Shown here piece after piece: positions 1 through 8,349 of a stretch of 64,000 nt of DNA. The notes under the pieces were generated by a model. The model was not told the DNA's origin. It made no database searches and was given only the letters and a program-made list of their open reading frames with translations. Within the stretch, counting starts at the first letter, position 1, and every line of letters begins with the position of its first letter. A program made the translations under genes and the position numbers. Where the stretch lies: contig NZ_FQVC01000014.1 of NCBI RefSeq assembly GCF_900128975.1, positions 29,839 through 93,838 on the forward strand, written 5' to 3'. The DNA is from Devosia limi DSM 17137. Its GTDB lineage: Bacteria > Pseudomonadota > Alphaproteobacteria > Rhizobiales > Devosiaceae.

Positions 1-56
1 GAACTTACGTTAATTCACTATCGCTCGTTTAAAGGCGATTTTCAAGGAGGATGTAG

Positions 57-278
57 ATGCGCATCAATGTGGGTTCTGCCGATAGAATTTTGCGGATCAT
101 CGTCGGTCTGGCGCTGCTGATCCTGCCGTTCGTATCCGGTCTGGCGTTCTTCGCCAATCCGGTCGTGCAGTGGGGATCTGTCGTCGTCGGGCTCGTGCTC
201 GTGGTTACCGCCCTCGTGCGCTTCTGCCCCCTCTACACCATTTTTGGCCTCTCCAGCTGCAAGGTATCAAACCGATGA
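57..278 (+). CDS. DUF2892 (YgaP-type) inner-membrane protein
   Basis: A 73-residue protein with two hydrophobic segments (about residues 12-30 and 38-56), matching the size and layout of DUF2892, the membrane domain found at the C terminus of the YgaP rhodanese. The start is set by a strong AAGGAGG ribosome site at 44-50, six bases before the ATG. Its stop overlaps the start of the next gene (ATGA at 275-278), so the two are probably translationally coupled. Family members often sit in sulfide-detoxification operons, as here with YeeE/YedE, a persulfide dioxygenase and a DUF442 protein. Its exact role is unknown; a link to sulfur trafficking is inferred from the neighbours. Confidence 0.85.
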   Translation: MRINVGSADRILRIIVGLALLILPFVSGLAFFANPVVQWGSVVVGLVLVVTALVRFCPLYTIFGLSSCKVSNR

Positions 279-703
279 CTGAATTCACTCCAGTGATGTC
301 GCTGCTCGGCGGCGCACTGATCGGCCTTTCAGCCGTTCTGCTCATGGCATTCCATGGGCGTATTGCGGGTATGACTGGCATCCTGACCGGCCTGCTGCCG
401 CCGGTTGCCACGGATTGGCCATGGCGTGCTGCTTTCCTCGGTGGCGCCATTGTCGCTCCGATGCTCATCCTGGGCCTATCGGGATACACCATTCCCTATT
501 CCAGCCCCGTCCCGACACCATGGGTCATCGCCGGTGGGTTGATCGTCGGCGTTGGAGTTTATTTCGGGTCCGGGTGCACCTCCGGGCACGGCGTCTGCGG
601 CATGGCGCGCCTTTCGCCGCGCTCGATTGCGGCCACCGCTACCTTCCTTGTCACGGCCATGATCACCGTGTTCGTCATCCGTCATCTGCTTGGAGGCTTC
701 TGA
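275..703 (+). CDS. YeeE/YedE family transporter, first half-protein
   Basis: A 142-residue, strongly hydrophobic protein of the YeeE/YedE (TsuA-like) family, which moves thiosulfate or other sulfur compounds across the inner membrane. The family hallmark GSGCTSGHGVCG lies near residues 98-109 and supplies the conserved cysteines. It is half the size of single-chain YeeE and is followed directly by a second half, so the pair probably forms one transporter. The ATG at 275 overlaps the previous stop. A longer reading from 170 would only add out-of-frame DUF2892 sequence and was not used. Confidence 0.88.
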   Translation: MTEFTPVMSLLGGALIGLSAVLLMAFHGRIAGMTGILTGLLPPVATDWPWRAAFLGGAIVAPMLILGLSGYTIPYSSPVPTPWVIAGGLIVGVGVYFGSGCTSGHGVCGMARLSPRSIAATATFLVTAMITVFVIRHLLGGF

Positions 704-1143
704 TGCAGCGTACCATTCTTGCCGGCATTATCGGCCTCGTCTTCGGCACTGGTATTGCATTGTCCGGCATGGCCAACCCTGCCAAGGTCCTGAACTTCTT
801 TGACCTGGCCGGTACCTGGGACCCGTCATTGGCCTTTGTGATGGGCGGTGCGCTGCTCGTGACTGCAATCGGTTACCGCTTCGTGCTCAAGCGCGACAAA
901 CCCGTATTGGAGGCGAAATTCAACCTGCCAGCCAATCGCAAGCTGGATGTGCCGCTCATCGCCGGCTCTGCTGTTTTCGGCCTCGGCTGGGGAATTGCAG
1001 GTTTTTGCCCGGGTGGAGCGATCCCGGCTCTGGGTCTTGGCGAGGCTTCTGCCTGGGCCTTTGTCGGCGCGATGCTCGTCGGCATCTTCGCCGCCCGTAC
1101 CGTGCGCCTTGCGCTTGAGCAACGTGCCACCCAGTCCGCCTGA
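703..1143 (+). CDS. YeeE/YedE family transporter, second half-protein (DUF6691-like)
   Basis: A 146-residue membrane protein whose start overlaps the stop of the first half (TGATG at 701-705). It carries the second family signature, GFCPGGAIPALG, again with a conserved cysteine. Two-gene YeeE/YedE systems of this kind are common in proteobacterial sulfide-response operons. The two proteins together should make a channel-like sulfur-compound transporter; thiosulfate is the best-supported substrate for the family, but direction and substrate here are inferred. Confidence 0.87.
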   Translation: MQRTILAGIIGLVFGTGIALSGMANPAKVLNFFDLAGTWDPSLAFVMGGALLVTAIGYRFVLKRDKPVLEAKFNLPANRKLDVPLIAGSAVFGLGWGIAGFCPGGAIPALGLGEASAWAFVGAMLVGIFAARTVRLALEQRATQSA

Positions 1144-1164
1144 CCTCTACGTGGAGCAATGACC

Positions 1165-2058
1165 ATGACCACAATACCATTCACCACAGACCTGACGATC
1201 AAGCCGGAGGTCACCGCCTTCTTCGATGCCCCGACAAATACCATCAGCTATGTCGTCAAAGATCCCAATTCCATGGCCTGTGCAGTCATCGATTCCGTGA
1301 TGGATATCGACTATGCGGCAGGCCGCATTACCTATGACGGCGCCGACGCGATAATCGCCTATATTGAGCAGCACCAGCTCAAGCTCGAATGGCTGATCGA
1401 GACCCATGTCCATGCCGATCACCTGTCCGGGGCGCCCTATATCCAGGGCAAGCTTGGCGGCAAGCTGGGGATCGGTGAGAACATCAAGATCGTGCAAGAG
1501 ACCTTTGGCAAGGTGTTCAACGAAGGCACCGAATTCCAGCGCGACGGCAGCCAGTTCGACCGGCTGTTCACCGATGGCGACAGCTACCAGATCGGCGGGC
1601 TGACCGTGCATGTGATGCACACGCCGGGCCACACCCCGGCCTGCATGACGCATGTGGCGGGCGACGCCGCCTTTGTCGGCGACACCCTTTTTATGCCGGA
1701 CGGCGGTTCGGCACGTGCCGACTTCCCGGGCGGCGACGCCCGCACGCTTTACCGTTCGATCCAGCGCGTGCTGTCGCTCCCGCGTGAGATGCGACTGTTC
1801 ATGTGCCACGACTACGGCCCGAACGGCCGCGAGATCCAGTGGGAGACCACCGTCGGCGACGAGATCGATCACAATATCCATATCGGCCAAGGCACCGACG
1901 AGGACAGCTTTGTGGCTATGCGCGAGGCGCGCGACGCAACGCTTGCCATGCCCAAGCTGATTATTCCGGCGTTGCAGGTCAATATGCGCGCCGGCCAGCT
2001 GCCGCCCAAGGGCCCAGACGGCAAGACCTACCTCAAAGTCCCCGTGAACGGCCTCTGA
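1165..2058 (+). CDS. Persulfide dioxygenase-like metallo-beta-lactamase protein
   Basis: A 297-residue MBL-fold protein with the metal motif H81-V-H83-A-D85-H86, followed by the HTPGHT and VGDTLF blocks that complete the iron site in ETHE1/Blh persulfide dioxygenases. These enzymes oxidise glutathione persulfide to sulfite. The ATG at 1165 is preferred over the one at 1159 because GGAG at 1153-1156 is then eight bases away rather than two. It sits between the YeeE pair and a DUF442 gene; in other bacteria the DUF442 and MBL parts are fused as one protein (Blh), which supports a joint role. The bigR-type repressor usually linked to such operons is not in the window. Confidence 0.88.
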   Translation: MTTIPFTTDLTIKPEVTAFFDAPTNTISYVVKDPNSMACAVIDSVMDIDYAAGRITYDGADAIIAYIEQHQLKLEWLIETHVHADHLSGAPYIQGKLGGKLGIGENIKIVQETFGKVFNEGTEFQRDGSQFDRLFTDGDSYQIGGLTVHVMHTPGHTPACMTHVAGDAAFVGDTLFMPDGGSARADFPGGDARTLYRSIQRVLSLPREMRLFMCHDYGPNGREIQWETTVGDEIDHNIHIGQGTDEDSFVAMREARDATLAMPKLIIPALQVNMRAGQLPPKGPDGKTYLKVPVNGL

Positions 2059-2099
2059 CCATGTGGCCCTTCAGCAGCAAACCAAGAAAGGACCGACCC

Positions 2100-2426
2100 A
2101 TGAACATCCGTCAAATCGCTCCAGATTTCTCCGCCACCGGCCAGATCTTGCCTGAGCAGATGCAGGCTGTCGCCGACGCAGGCTTCAAGTCTATCGTCTG
2201 CGCCCGCCCCGACAATGAGGAAGGCGGCCAGCCCAGCTTTGATGAAGTGGCTAAGGCGGCTGCGGCCGCCGGCATCAGCATCGTGCACATACCCGTCTCT
2301 GGCCCTCTGGGCGAAGGCCAGATCATTCGCTTCCACGATGCCTGGGAGAAGCTGCCCAAGCCCATGCTCGGCTACTGTCGCTCTGGCGCTCGTGCTGGCA
2401 GCCTCTACGCCACGCTTGGCAAGTGA
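2100..2426 (+). CDS. DUF442/TIGR01244 sulfurtransferase- or phosphatase-like protein
   Basis: A 108-residue protein of the DUF442 (TIGR01244) family, which has a tyrosine-phosphatase/rhodanese-like fold. The active loop C93-R-S-G-A-R is visible near the C terminus. In Blh proteins this domain precedes the persulfide dioxygenase domain; here the order is reversed and the domains are separate genes. The likely role is sulfur transfer from persulfide to or from the dioxygenase product. An alternative start at 2061 would add 13 charged residues not expected in the family; the ATG at 2100 follows an AAGAAAGGA stretch and was chosen. Confidence 0.85.
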   Translation: MNIRQIAPDFSATGQILPEQMQAVADAGFKSIVCARPDNEEGGQPSFDEVAKAAAAAGISIVHIPVSGPLGEGQIIRFHDAWEKLPKPMLGYCRSGARAGSLYATLGK

Positions 2427-2478
2427 TCTCCCCGGGCTCTCCCAACCGGGCTGAACCCCTCTCAGACTGAGTACATTG

Positions 2479-4230
2479 ATGCACCTGAAGTCCTATTTTC
2501 CCATTCTTGATTGGGGTCGGCGCTATAACCGCCAGACGCTCACCAGCGATCTTGTCGCCGCGATCATCGTGACCATCATGCTGATCCCGCAGTCGCTGGC
2601 TTATGCGCTATTGGCCGGCCTGCCGCCGGAAGTGGGCCTTTATGCATCGGTGCTCCCTCTGGTTGCCTACGCAATATTTGGCACTTCGTCTGCATTGGCG
2701 GTTGGTCCCGTCGCGGTGGCTTCGCTCATGACGGCCGCAGCGGTGGGCCGTATCGCGGCGGAAGGAACGGTTGACTACGCGAGCGCAGCCATAATGCTCG
2801 CCTTTCTGTCGGGCATCATGCTGGCGCTCATGGGCCTACTACGTCTCGGGTTTGTCGCCAACTTTTTGTCCCATCCAGTTATTTCAGGGTTCATAACGGC
2901 TTCTGGCATCATCATTGCCACGAGCCAGATCGGCGGCCTGCTCGGTATCAAGACGGAAGGGCACGCCATGCCCGACCTAATCATGTCGATCATCGCCAAT
3001 ATTGGTCAGGTGAACTGGTACACTCTCGCCATCGGTGCTCTAGCACTGGCTCTCCTGCTTTGGATCCGGCTTGATCTCAAGAATTGGCTTGCACGCTTCG
3101 GAGTCCCTAAAGGCGTCGCGACCATCGTCGTGCGCGCCGGTCCGGTGCTCGTCGTCTTCCTGACCATGGCGCTTTCCGTGTTTCTTGATCTTGGCGCAAG
3201 GGGCGTTGCACTGGTGGGTGATGTCCCTCAAGGCCTGCCTATGCTGTCGCTGCCCGCGTTCGATATCGCTGTCATCCAGCAGTTGGCCATGCCTGCACTT
3301 ATTATTTCGATCGTCGGGTTCGTCGAGTCCATTTCCGTGGCGCAAACTCTTGCCGCCAAACGCCGCGAACGTATTTCGCCCAACCAGGAACTGATTGGTC
3401 TGGGTGCGTCCAATATCGCAGCAGCCATCGGTGGCGGATATCCTGTGACTGGCGGTTTTGCTCGGTCGGTGGTCAACTTCGACGCCGGTGCTGCAACGCC
3501 TGCAGCTGGGGCATTTACCGCAATCGGTATCGCCGGTGCCACGCTGCTGTTGACCCCGTTTCTCGCCATCCTGCCCAAGGCGACGCTGGCTGCCACCATT
3601 GTGCTCGCCGTGCTGACGCTGGTGGATTTTTCCATCCTCAAGCGTGCATGGGATTACTCCAAGGCCGACTTCGCTGCCGTCGCCATCACGCTGTTGGGCA
3701 CTCTGTTGTTGGGCGTTGAAGTGGGTATATCGTTGGGTGTGGGCGCTTCGATCCTGGTTTTTCTCTATCGTTCCTCCCAGCCACACGCCGCGATCGTGGG
3801 CCAAGTGCCCGGCACGGAGCACTACCGGAACGTGAAGCGGCACCAGGTCGATACTATGCCTGGCGTCCTCTCTATTCGCGTTGACGAAAGCCTCTACTTT
3901 GCCAATGCGCGCTACCTCGAGGATCTGGTGATCAATCAGGTCGCCGCCAATCCTGGGCTGACGGATGTTGTGCTCATGTGCTCAGCCGTCAATGCCATCG
4001 ACATGTCGGCGCTCGAAAGCCTCGAGGCCATTCACCACCGGCTCGCCGATCTCGGTGTTCGACTTCATCTCTCCGAGGTCAAGGGTCCGGTAATGGACCG
4101 GCTCGCAGGCACAGAGTTCTTGGATCATCTCAGTGGCCAAGTTCATCTCAGCCACCACCAGGCGATGCTGGCAATCGCCGACGTAAGGCTACGGACCACG
4201 GAACTACGGCCCGAACAAACCGGAACTTAG
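2479..4230 (+). CDS. SulP family anion permease with C-terminal STAS domain
   Basis: A 583-residue transporter with about eleven membrane segments (residues 25-430) and a STAS domain after residue 450. The SulP signature GGFARSVVN followed by AGAATP is present near residues 320-340. SulP proteins carry sulfate, bicarbonate or related anions. Following the persulfide dioxygenase, which makes sulfite, a role in moving sulfite or sulfate out of the cell is plausible but not shown by sequence. The ATG at 2479 is chosen; a TTG directly before it at 2476 is possible. A second, more distant SulP gene lies at 46643-48130. Confidence 0.87.
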   Translation: MHLKSYFPILDWGRRYNRQTLTSDLVAAIIVTIMLIPQSLAYALLAGLPPEVGLYASVLPLVAYAIFGTSSALAVGPVAVASLMTAAAVGRIAAEGTVDYASAAIMLAFLSGIMLALMGLLRLGFVANFLSHPVISGFITASGIIIATSQIGGLLGIKTEGHAMPDLIMSIIANIGQVNWYTLAIGALALALLLWIRLDLKNWLARFGVPKGVATIVVRAGPVLVVFLTMALSVFLDLGARGVALVGDVPQGLPMLSLPAFDIAVIQQLAMPALIISIVGFVESISVAQTLAAKRRERISPNQELIGLGASNIAAAIGGGYPVTGGFARSVVNFDAGAATPAAGAFTAIGIAGATLLLTPFLAILPKATLAATIVLAVLTLVDFSILKRAWDYSKADFAAVAITLLGTLLLGVEVGISLGVGASILVFLYRSSQPHAAIVGQVPGTEHYRNVKRHQVDTMPGVLSIRVDESLYFANARYLEDLVINQVAANPGLTDVVLMCSAVNAIDMSALESLEAIHHRLADLGVRLHLSEVKGPVMDRLAGTEFLDHLSGQVHLSHHQAMLAIADVRLRTTELRPEQTGT

Positions 4231-4241
4231 GAGGAAATGGA

Positions 4242-4676
4242 ATGAGCGATCTTCCTCACGTCGTCTGTTCGTTTTGCGGTGCTACCAATCGCGTTCCCAG
4301 CTCAGGGAGCGCCCGCAGCGCCAAATGTGGGAAGTGCGGCGTGGCTCTTTTTTCCGGTGTGCCGGCTGATGTTCCGGCCGCCATTCTCGAAAAGCAGATC
4401 GCAAAATCCGACATCCCGGTCGTGGTCGATATCTGGGCGCCCTGGTGCGGGCCTTGCCGCGTCATGGCCCCCCAATTCGAGGCAGCGGCAAGACAGGCAG
4501 AGCCCGCGTTGCGCTTCGTCAAGCTGAACTCCGATGAAAACCAAGAAATAGCGTCCCGTCTGGGAATTCGCGGCATACCGACCATGATCATGTTCAAGGG
4601 CGGCAAGGAGGTCGCGCGTGTTTCAGGCGCGATGAGCAGTTCAGATATCCTCAAGTGGACTCGGGATGAAGCCTGA
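4242..4676 (+). CDS. trxC: Thioredoxin 2 with N-terminal zinc ribbon
   Basis: A 144-residue thioredoxin-2. The N terminus has two CxxC pairs (C9/C12 and C29/C32) that form the zinc ribbon typical of TrxC, and the redox site W68-C69-G-P-C72 lies in a complete thioredoxin fold. TAGGAGG immediately before the start (4229-4235) sets the ATG at 4242 and overlaps the SulP stop codon, so it belongs to the same transcript. It would reduce protein disulfides and persulfides in the cytoplasm, fitting the sulfur-stress operon. Confidence 0.9.
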   Translation: MSDLPHVVCSFCGATNRVPSSGSARSAKCGKCGVALFSGVPADVPAAILEKQIAKSDIPVVVDIWAPWCGPCRVMAPQFEAAARQAEPALRFVKLNSDENQEIASRLGIRGIPTMIMFKGGKEVARVSGAMSSSDILKWTRDEA

Positions 4677-5925
4677 TTTCATTGCCGACCATCAGCACCG
4701 CGCAGCTATTGAGGCTGAGTTGCACGCCCGACCCGTGGAGTTGGTCGGCGCAACCCTTCGTGCACGCAGGTTGGTGTTCGCAATGCCACCGACGCCAGAC
4801 GTCATGCGGCAGGCGATCGCCCGCTTTCGGGAGGCAGTCGCGGCTCGCGGTGTTGAGCTCCCTGAGCACGATGGCCGGCAATTCAGCTATCGTTGCGACG
4901 ATCTTGCCATCACTTGGGAGTTCCATACCGAGTTCATAACCGTCAGTTGGCTATCCGAACTGACGGACCAGGAGAACTGGCCACCGTGCTTGTGCCTGGA
5001 GGCGCTTCAGAATGGTCAATTTGTGGCGGCGAGTCGCATCGACGTCACGGGGGGTATGCGCGTCGATCCGGCACTTTTGCCTGGATTTCAGCTCACCAGT
5101 CTGTGCTTGGCAGGGGTGGCTGACGATGCGGGAGAAGTGGCCACCGACTTCGTCGTCAACCAGGACGGGTTCACAAGGCTGGAAGCAGCATGCGGAAATC
5201 TGACTAGCTTCAAGCGATCCGTCATGGTCCGGCGACTATTGGAAGTCGAGACCTATAGGGTCATGGCTCTCATGGGATTACCGCTTGCGCGGCAACTGTC
5301 GCCTGCTTTGCGCGCTGCCGAAGAGGAACTGACGGCGGTAACGGAATCTCTGGGACACGCCACCGACTCGGTTCAAAGCTCGCTTGATCGACTACATGCG
5401 CTGTCGGTTCAGACGGGTCAGTTGGGCGAGCGTATGGGGTACAGATTTGCGGCATCGAGCGCCTACGGGGCAGTGCTGCGCAATCGACTGTCAGAGCTTA
5501 ATGAGATACCGCGGGATCAAGGTTCGACGCTTGCCGGCTATATAGGCGATCGTGTCGAGCCCGCATTGGCTACCTGCGCGGCCATGGAAAAGCGCCTTCA
5601 TGTCCTTTCCGGCAAGATCGCCAACTCTATCGAGCTCTTGAATGCGCGCATCGGTCTCGACATGCAGGTACAGAACAAGGCTGTTCTGGATACCATTGCG
5701 TCAACGGCCGAAAGCCAGTTCCGTCTGCAGCGTACCGTCGAAGGCCTGTCGACGATCGCGATAAGTTATTACCTTATCGGCATCCTTGGATACATGCTGG
5801 CAGGTCCCTTGGGCATTCTTCACCTGGATAAGGTGCTTATTCTTTCGATAGCGGCGCCGGCGGCGGTGATGGCCGTTTGGCTGGCCATGCGATTAGTCAG
5901 AAAAAGACACGCGACACACAATTGA
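4666..5925 (+). CDS. DUF3422 family membrane-anchored protein
   Basis: A 419-residue protein that begins within the last 11 bases of trxC. The N-terminal 'EAELHARPVE' segment is characteristic of DUF3422. The middle (about 200-345) is predicted helical, and two membrane segments occur near the C terminus (about 362-382 and 388-407), giving a CorA-like topology. No function is established for the family. Overlap with trxC suggests it is the last gene of the sulfur operon, since 190 bases and an inverted repeat separate it from ccoN. Confidence 0.82.
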   Translation: MKPDFIADHQHRAAIEAELHARPVELVGATLRARRLVFAMPPTPDVMRQAIARFREAVAARGVELPEHDGRQFSYRCDDLAITWEFHTEFITVSWLSELTDQENWPPCLCLEALQNGQFVAASRIDVTGGMRVDPALLPGFQLTSLCLAGVADDAGEVATDFVVNQDGFTRLEAACGNLTSFKRSVMVRRLLEVETYRVMALMGLPLARQLSPALRAAEEELTAVTESLGHATDSVQSSLDRLHALSVQTGQLGERMGYRFAASSAYGAVLRNRLSELNEIPRDQGSTLAGYIGDRVEPALATCAAMEKRLHVLSGKIANSIELLNARIGLDMQVQNKAVLDTIASTAESQFRLQRTVEGLSTIAISYYLIGILGYMLAGPLGILHLDKVLILSIAAPAAVMAVWLAMRLVRKRHATHN

Positions 5926-6005
5926 AGCTGTATTTTCCAGCCGGAAGCGATCCAGGCAGCTCCCGTTCGTTCCTTGCAAGGACAAACATGTAGACGTCCG
6001 CAGTT

Positions 6006-6024
6006 CCTTAAGACTCACTTAAGG
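6006..6024. promoter_or_regulatory. Perfect inverted repeat upstream of the cbb3 operon
   Basis: CCTTAAG, five bases, CTTAAGG: a perfect 7-bp dyad in the 190-bp gap between the DUF3422 gene and ccoN, about 90 bases before the ccoN start. There is no T-run after it, so it does not look like a terminator. It does not match the FNR/FixK box (TTGAT-N4-ATCAA). It may be the operator of the oxidase operon; the protein that would bind it is unknown. Confidence 0.4.
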
Positions 6025-6115
6025 TTCGCGAGGCGCATGCATCCAGTAACCAAGTCGCGCGTTCAATCCAGCGGCGTGGCATCGTCGAAAAGAGACACAG
6101 CGGAGGAGCTGACCA

Positions 6116-7723
6116 ATGTCCGTCACGATCGGTCTACTTCTCTCTCTCAGTTTCGTGGTGTCCATTGCGGCCCTGGCATTCCTGATTTGGGCGATAGCCA
6201 ACCACCAGTTGTCCGCCACTCAAGACAACGCCTACACCATTTTCACGCCTGGTGAGGCAGGTGCCCCCGACGATGCGGCTTTTGAGGGCGAGCCAGACAC
6301 AGCACACGGCGAGCACCACTTCGATGTAGAGCGAGCCGGCATCGACAAGATTTCGAGATTGCCGGTTTTGGTATTGTTGACTGGTGCTGTCTTCTGGCTG
6401 ATTTTGGGATCGGTGTTTGGCCTGACGGCTTCGCTCAAGCTGCATTGGCCCGATTGGCTAAGTGGGGAAGCAGCGCTGACCTTCGGTCGGGTCCGCACTC
6501 TGCACCTGAACCTGGTAATTTATGGATGGCTGTCCCTTGCCGGCATCGGCGTGGTGATGTGGATCGTCCCGCGCATATTTCATACTGCGTTAAAATATCC
6601 CAAGCTGCCGATCATCGGTGCCGGGCTATGGAACCTTGGCGTTCTGGCGGGAGCGCTCGCTATAGCATCGGGTTGGACGGACGGCGAAGAGTGGCTGGAA
6701 ATCCCTTGGCAGATAGATATCGTGCTAGCCGTGGCCGGTTCGTTTTTCGTGGTGCCAATCGTTGCGACGGCTGTCGCCAGGAACGTGCACCACATCTATG
6801 TCAGCGGCTGGTATTTTCTCGCGGCCTTGTGCTGGTTTCCCGTTCTTTTCGTCATCGCAAATTTTCCGTTCATTCATTCCGGCGTCGAAGAGGCGACGGT
6901 GAACTGGTGGTTCGCGCACAACGTGCTTGGGCTATGGCTCACGCCTTTGGGAGTCGGCGCCGCCTACTATTTCATCCCCAAGATCATCGGGAAGCCGATC
7001 TACTCCTACAGCCTTTCTTTGCTGGGGTTTTGGGGGTTGGCACTCTTTTATAGCCAGGTTGGCATCCACCACCTGATAGGCGGCCCCGTTCCCACATGGG
7101 TCGCTACGCTTTCCATCGTCCACAGCGTGATGATGTTCGTCCCCGTGATCGCCGTGGCAGTAAACCAGCACGTCACTGTCGCACGCAATTGGTGGGCAGT
7201 TCGGCAATCGGTGCCCCTGAGGTTCATATCCTTGGGGGCAGTGCTCTACACGGCCGCATCATTCCAGGGATCAATCGAAGCGCTTCGTACCGTCAATACG
7301 GTAACCCACTTCACCCAATATACGGTGGGTCATGCCCATCTTGGCGCTTATGGCTTCGTCAGCTTTATCATGTTTGGCGCTATCTACCACATGATGCCGC
7401 GATTGACCGGCCGACAATGGCCATGGCCTGGCCTGTTAAATGTCCATTTCTGGTTCGTGGTGGTCGGCTTCGCGATTTATTTCGTTGCGCTTACGGTAGG
7501 TGGCGTTTTCCAGGGCCTGGCGATGCTCGACATTACTCGTCCGTTTGCCTACAGCGTCACCCTGCTGATGCCATATCTCGAGGCACGCTCCATCGGTGGT
7601 AGTCTGATGACGGTTGGCCATCTGGTTTTCGCGTTCAACATAGTCGCGATGCTGGTGATGAAGCCCGCCGACGCCCAGCGCCCGCCTGCTCCGGCATCCA
7701 CCGCTCCGGCCACAGAATCATGA
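6116..7723 (+). CDS. ccoN: cbb3-type cytochrome oxidase subunit I with CcoS-like N terminus
   Basis: A 535-residue catalytic subunit of a cbb3 oxidase, reducing oxygen to water in the inner membrane. Haem/copper ligands are visible: His near 130 (LHLNL), His near 268 (AHNVLG), the His pair near 317-318 (GIHHLIGG) and the HAH motif near 406-408 (VGHAHLGAYGF). The first 50 residues hold an extra membrane helix and a short motif whose spacing (W, then Q six later, A-Y eight to nine after that) matches CcoS/FixS, the small assembly factor normally encoded separately. GGAGGAG precedes the ATG. It overlaps ccoO by four bases. Confidence 0.92.
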   Translation: MSVTIGLLLSLSFVVSIAALAFLIWAIANHQLSATQDNAYTIFTPGEAGAPDDAAFEGEPDTAHGEHHFDVERAGIDKISRLPVLVLLTGAVFWLILGSVFGLTASLKLHWPDWLSGEAALTFGRVRTLHLNLVIYGWLSLAGIGVVMWIVPRIFHTALKYPKLPIIGAGLWNLGVLAGALAIASGWTDGEEWLEIPWQIDIVLAVAGSFFVVPIVATAVARNVHHIYVSGWYFLAALCWFPVLFVIANFPFIHSGVEEATVNWWFAHNVLGLWLTPLGVGAAYYFIPKIIGKPIYSYSLSLLGFWGLALFYSQVGIHHLIGGPVPTWVATLSIVHSVMMFVPVIAVAVNQHVTVARNWWAVRQSVPLRFISLGAVLYTAASFQGSIEALRTVNTVTHFTQYTVGHAHLGAYGFVSFIMFGAIYHMMPRLTGRQWPWPGLLNVHFWFVVVGFAIYFVALTVGGVFQGLAMLDITRPFAYSVTLLMPYLEARSIGGSLMTVGHLVFAFNIVAMLVMKPADAQRPPAPASTAPATES

Positions 7724-8349
7724 ACCGTCTACTCCCGCTTTCGATCGTTGCTCTTGGTATCCTCGCCTTTGCGACGTTGATGCTCGTCGTCGTTCCAGGC
7801 ATGCAGATCCGATCCCAGTCCCCGTCACCAGGATTGCTCCCTTACACCCAAGCTGAACTGCGTGGTCGGGAGCAGTATGTCTCCCTTGGCTGCCTCTATT
7901 GCCACAGCCAGCAGCCTAGGGCGTCCGATCAGGCGCCTGATGATCAACGTGGATGGGGCCGTGCTTCGGTTGCGTCCGATTACGTTTACGATCAACCCCA
8001 TCAGCTCGGTACGATGCGCACCGGCCCGGATTTGCTCAATGTTGGCGCGAGGCTTCCCAGTCAGGCCTGGCACCTGACTCACCTTCTACAGCCGCGTGCG
8101 ATCTTTGATTGGAGTATCATGCCGGCATACCCGTTCCTGTTCGAGCAGAAACCCGCAGCGGAGCCAGGAGATGTGGTGGTGGCGCTGCCGCCAGGTTACG
8201 CTGCGCAGAACGGGGTCTTCGTCGCCAGCCAGCAAGCGCTTGACCTAGTGACCTATCTTCAGGGCCTTGACCGCACTTATCCCGCCTTGCCAGACGCGGT
8301 AAGGGACGACGGCTATGCGGAACCCGATGATGAGGGACGCAAGCCATGA
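7720..8349 (+). CDS. ccoO: cbb3 oxidase subunit II, monohaem cytochrome c
   Basis: A 209-residue protein with an N-terminal membrane anchor (residues 5-27) and one haem c site, C58-L-Y-C61-H62, followed by the CcoO-typical 'SQQPR' and 'RTGPDL' segments. It receives electrons from the cytochrome c subunit and passes them to CcoN. It starts inside the ccoN stop (ATGA, 7720-7723) and overlaps the next gene by four bases. The region after residue 145 is shorter than in many CcoO proteins but has no obvious break. Confidence 0.9.
   Translation: MNRLLPLSIVALGILAFATLMLVVVPGMQIRSQSPSPGLLPYTQAELRGREQYVSLGCLYCHSQQPRASDQAPDDQRGWGRASVASDYVYDQPHQLGTMRTGPDLLNVGARLPSQAWHLTHLLQPRAIFDWSIMPAYPFLFEQKPAAEPGDVVVALPPGYAAQNGVFVASQQALDLVTYLQGLDRTYPALPDAVRDDGYAEPDDEGRKP

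Noticed and set aside
3040..3843. 267-residue - strand frame opposite the SulP gene
   Set aside because: Shadow of a clear SulP coding sequence; composition (His/Gln/Arg/Gly) is typical of antisense frames.
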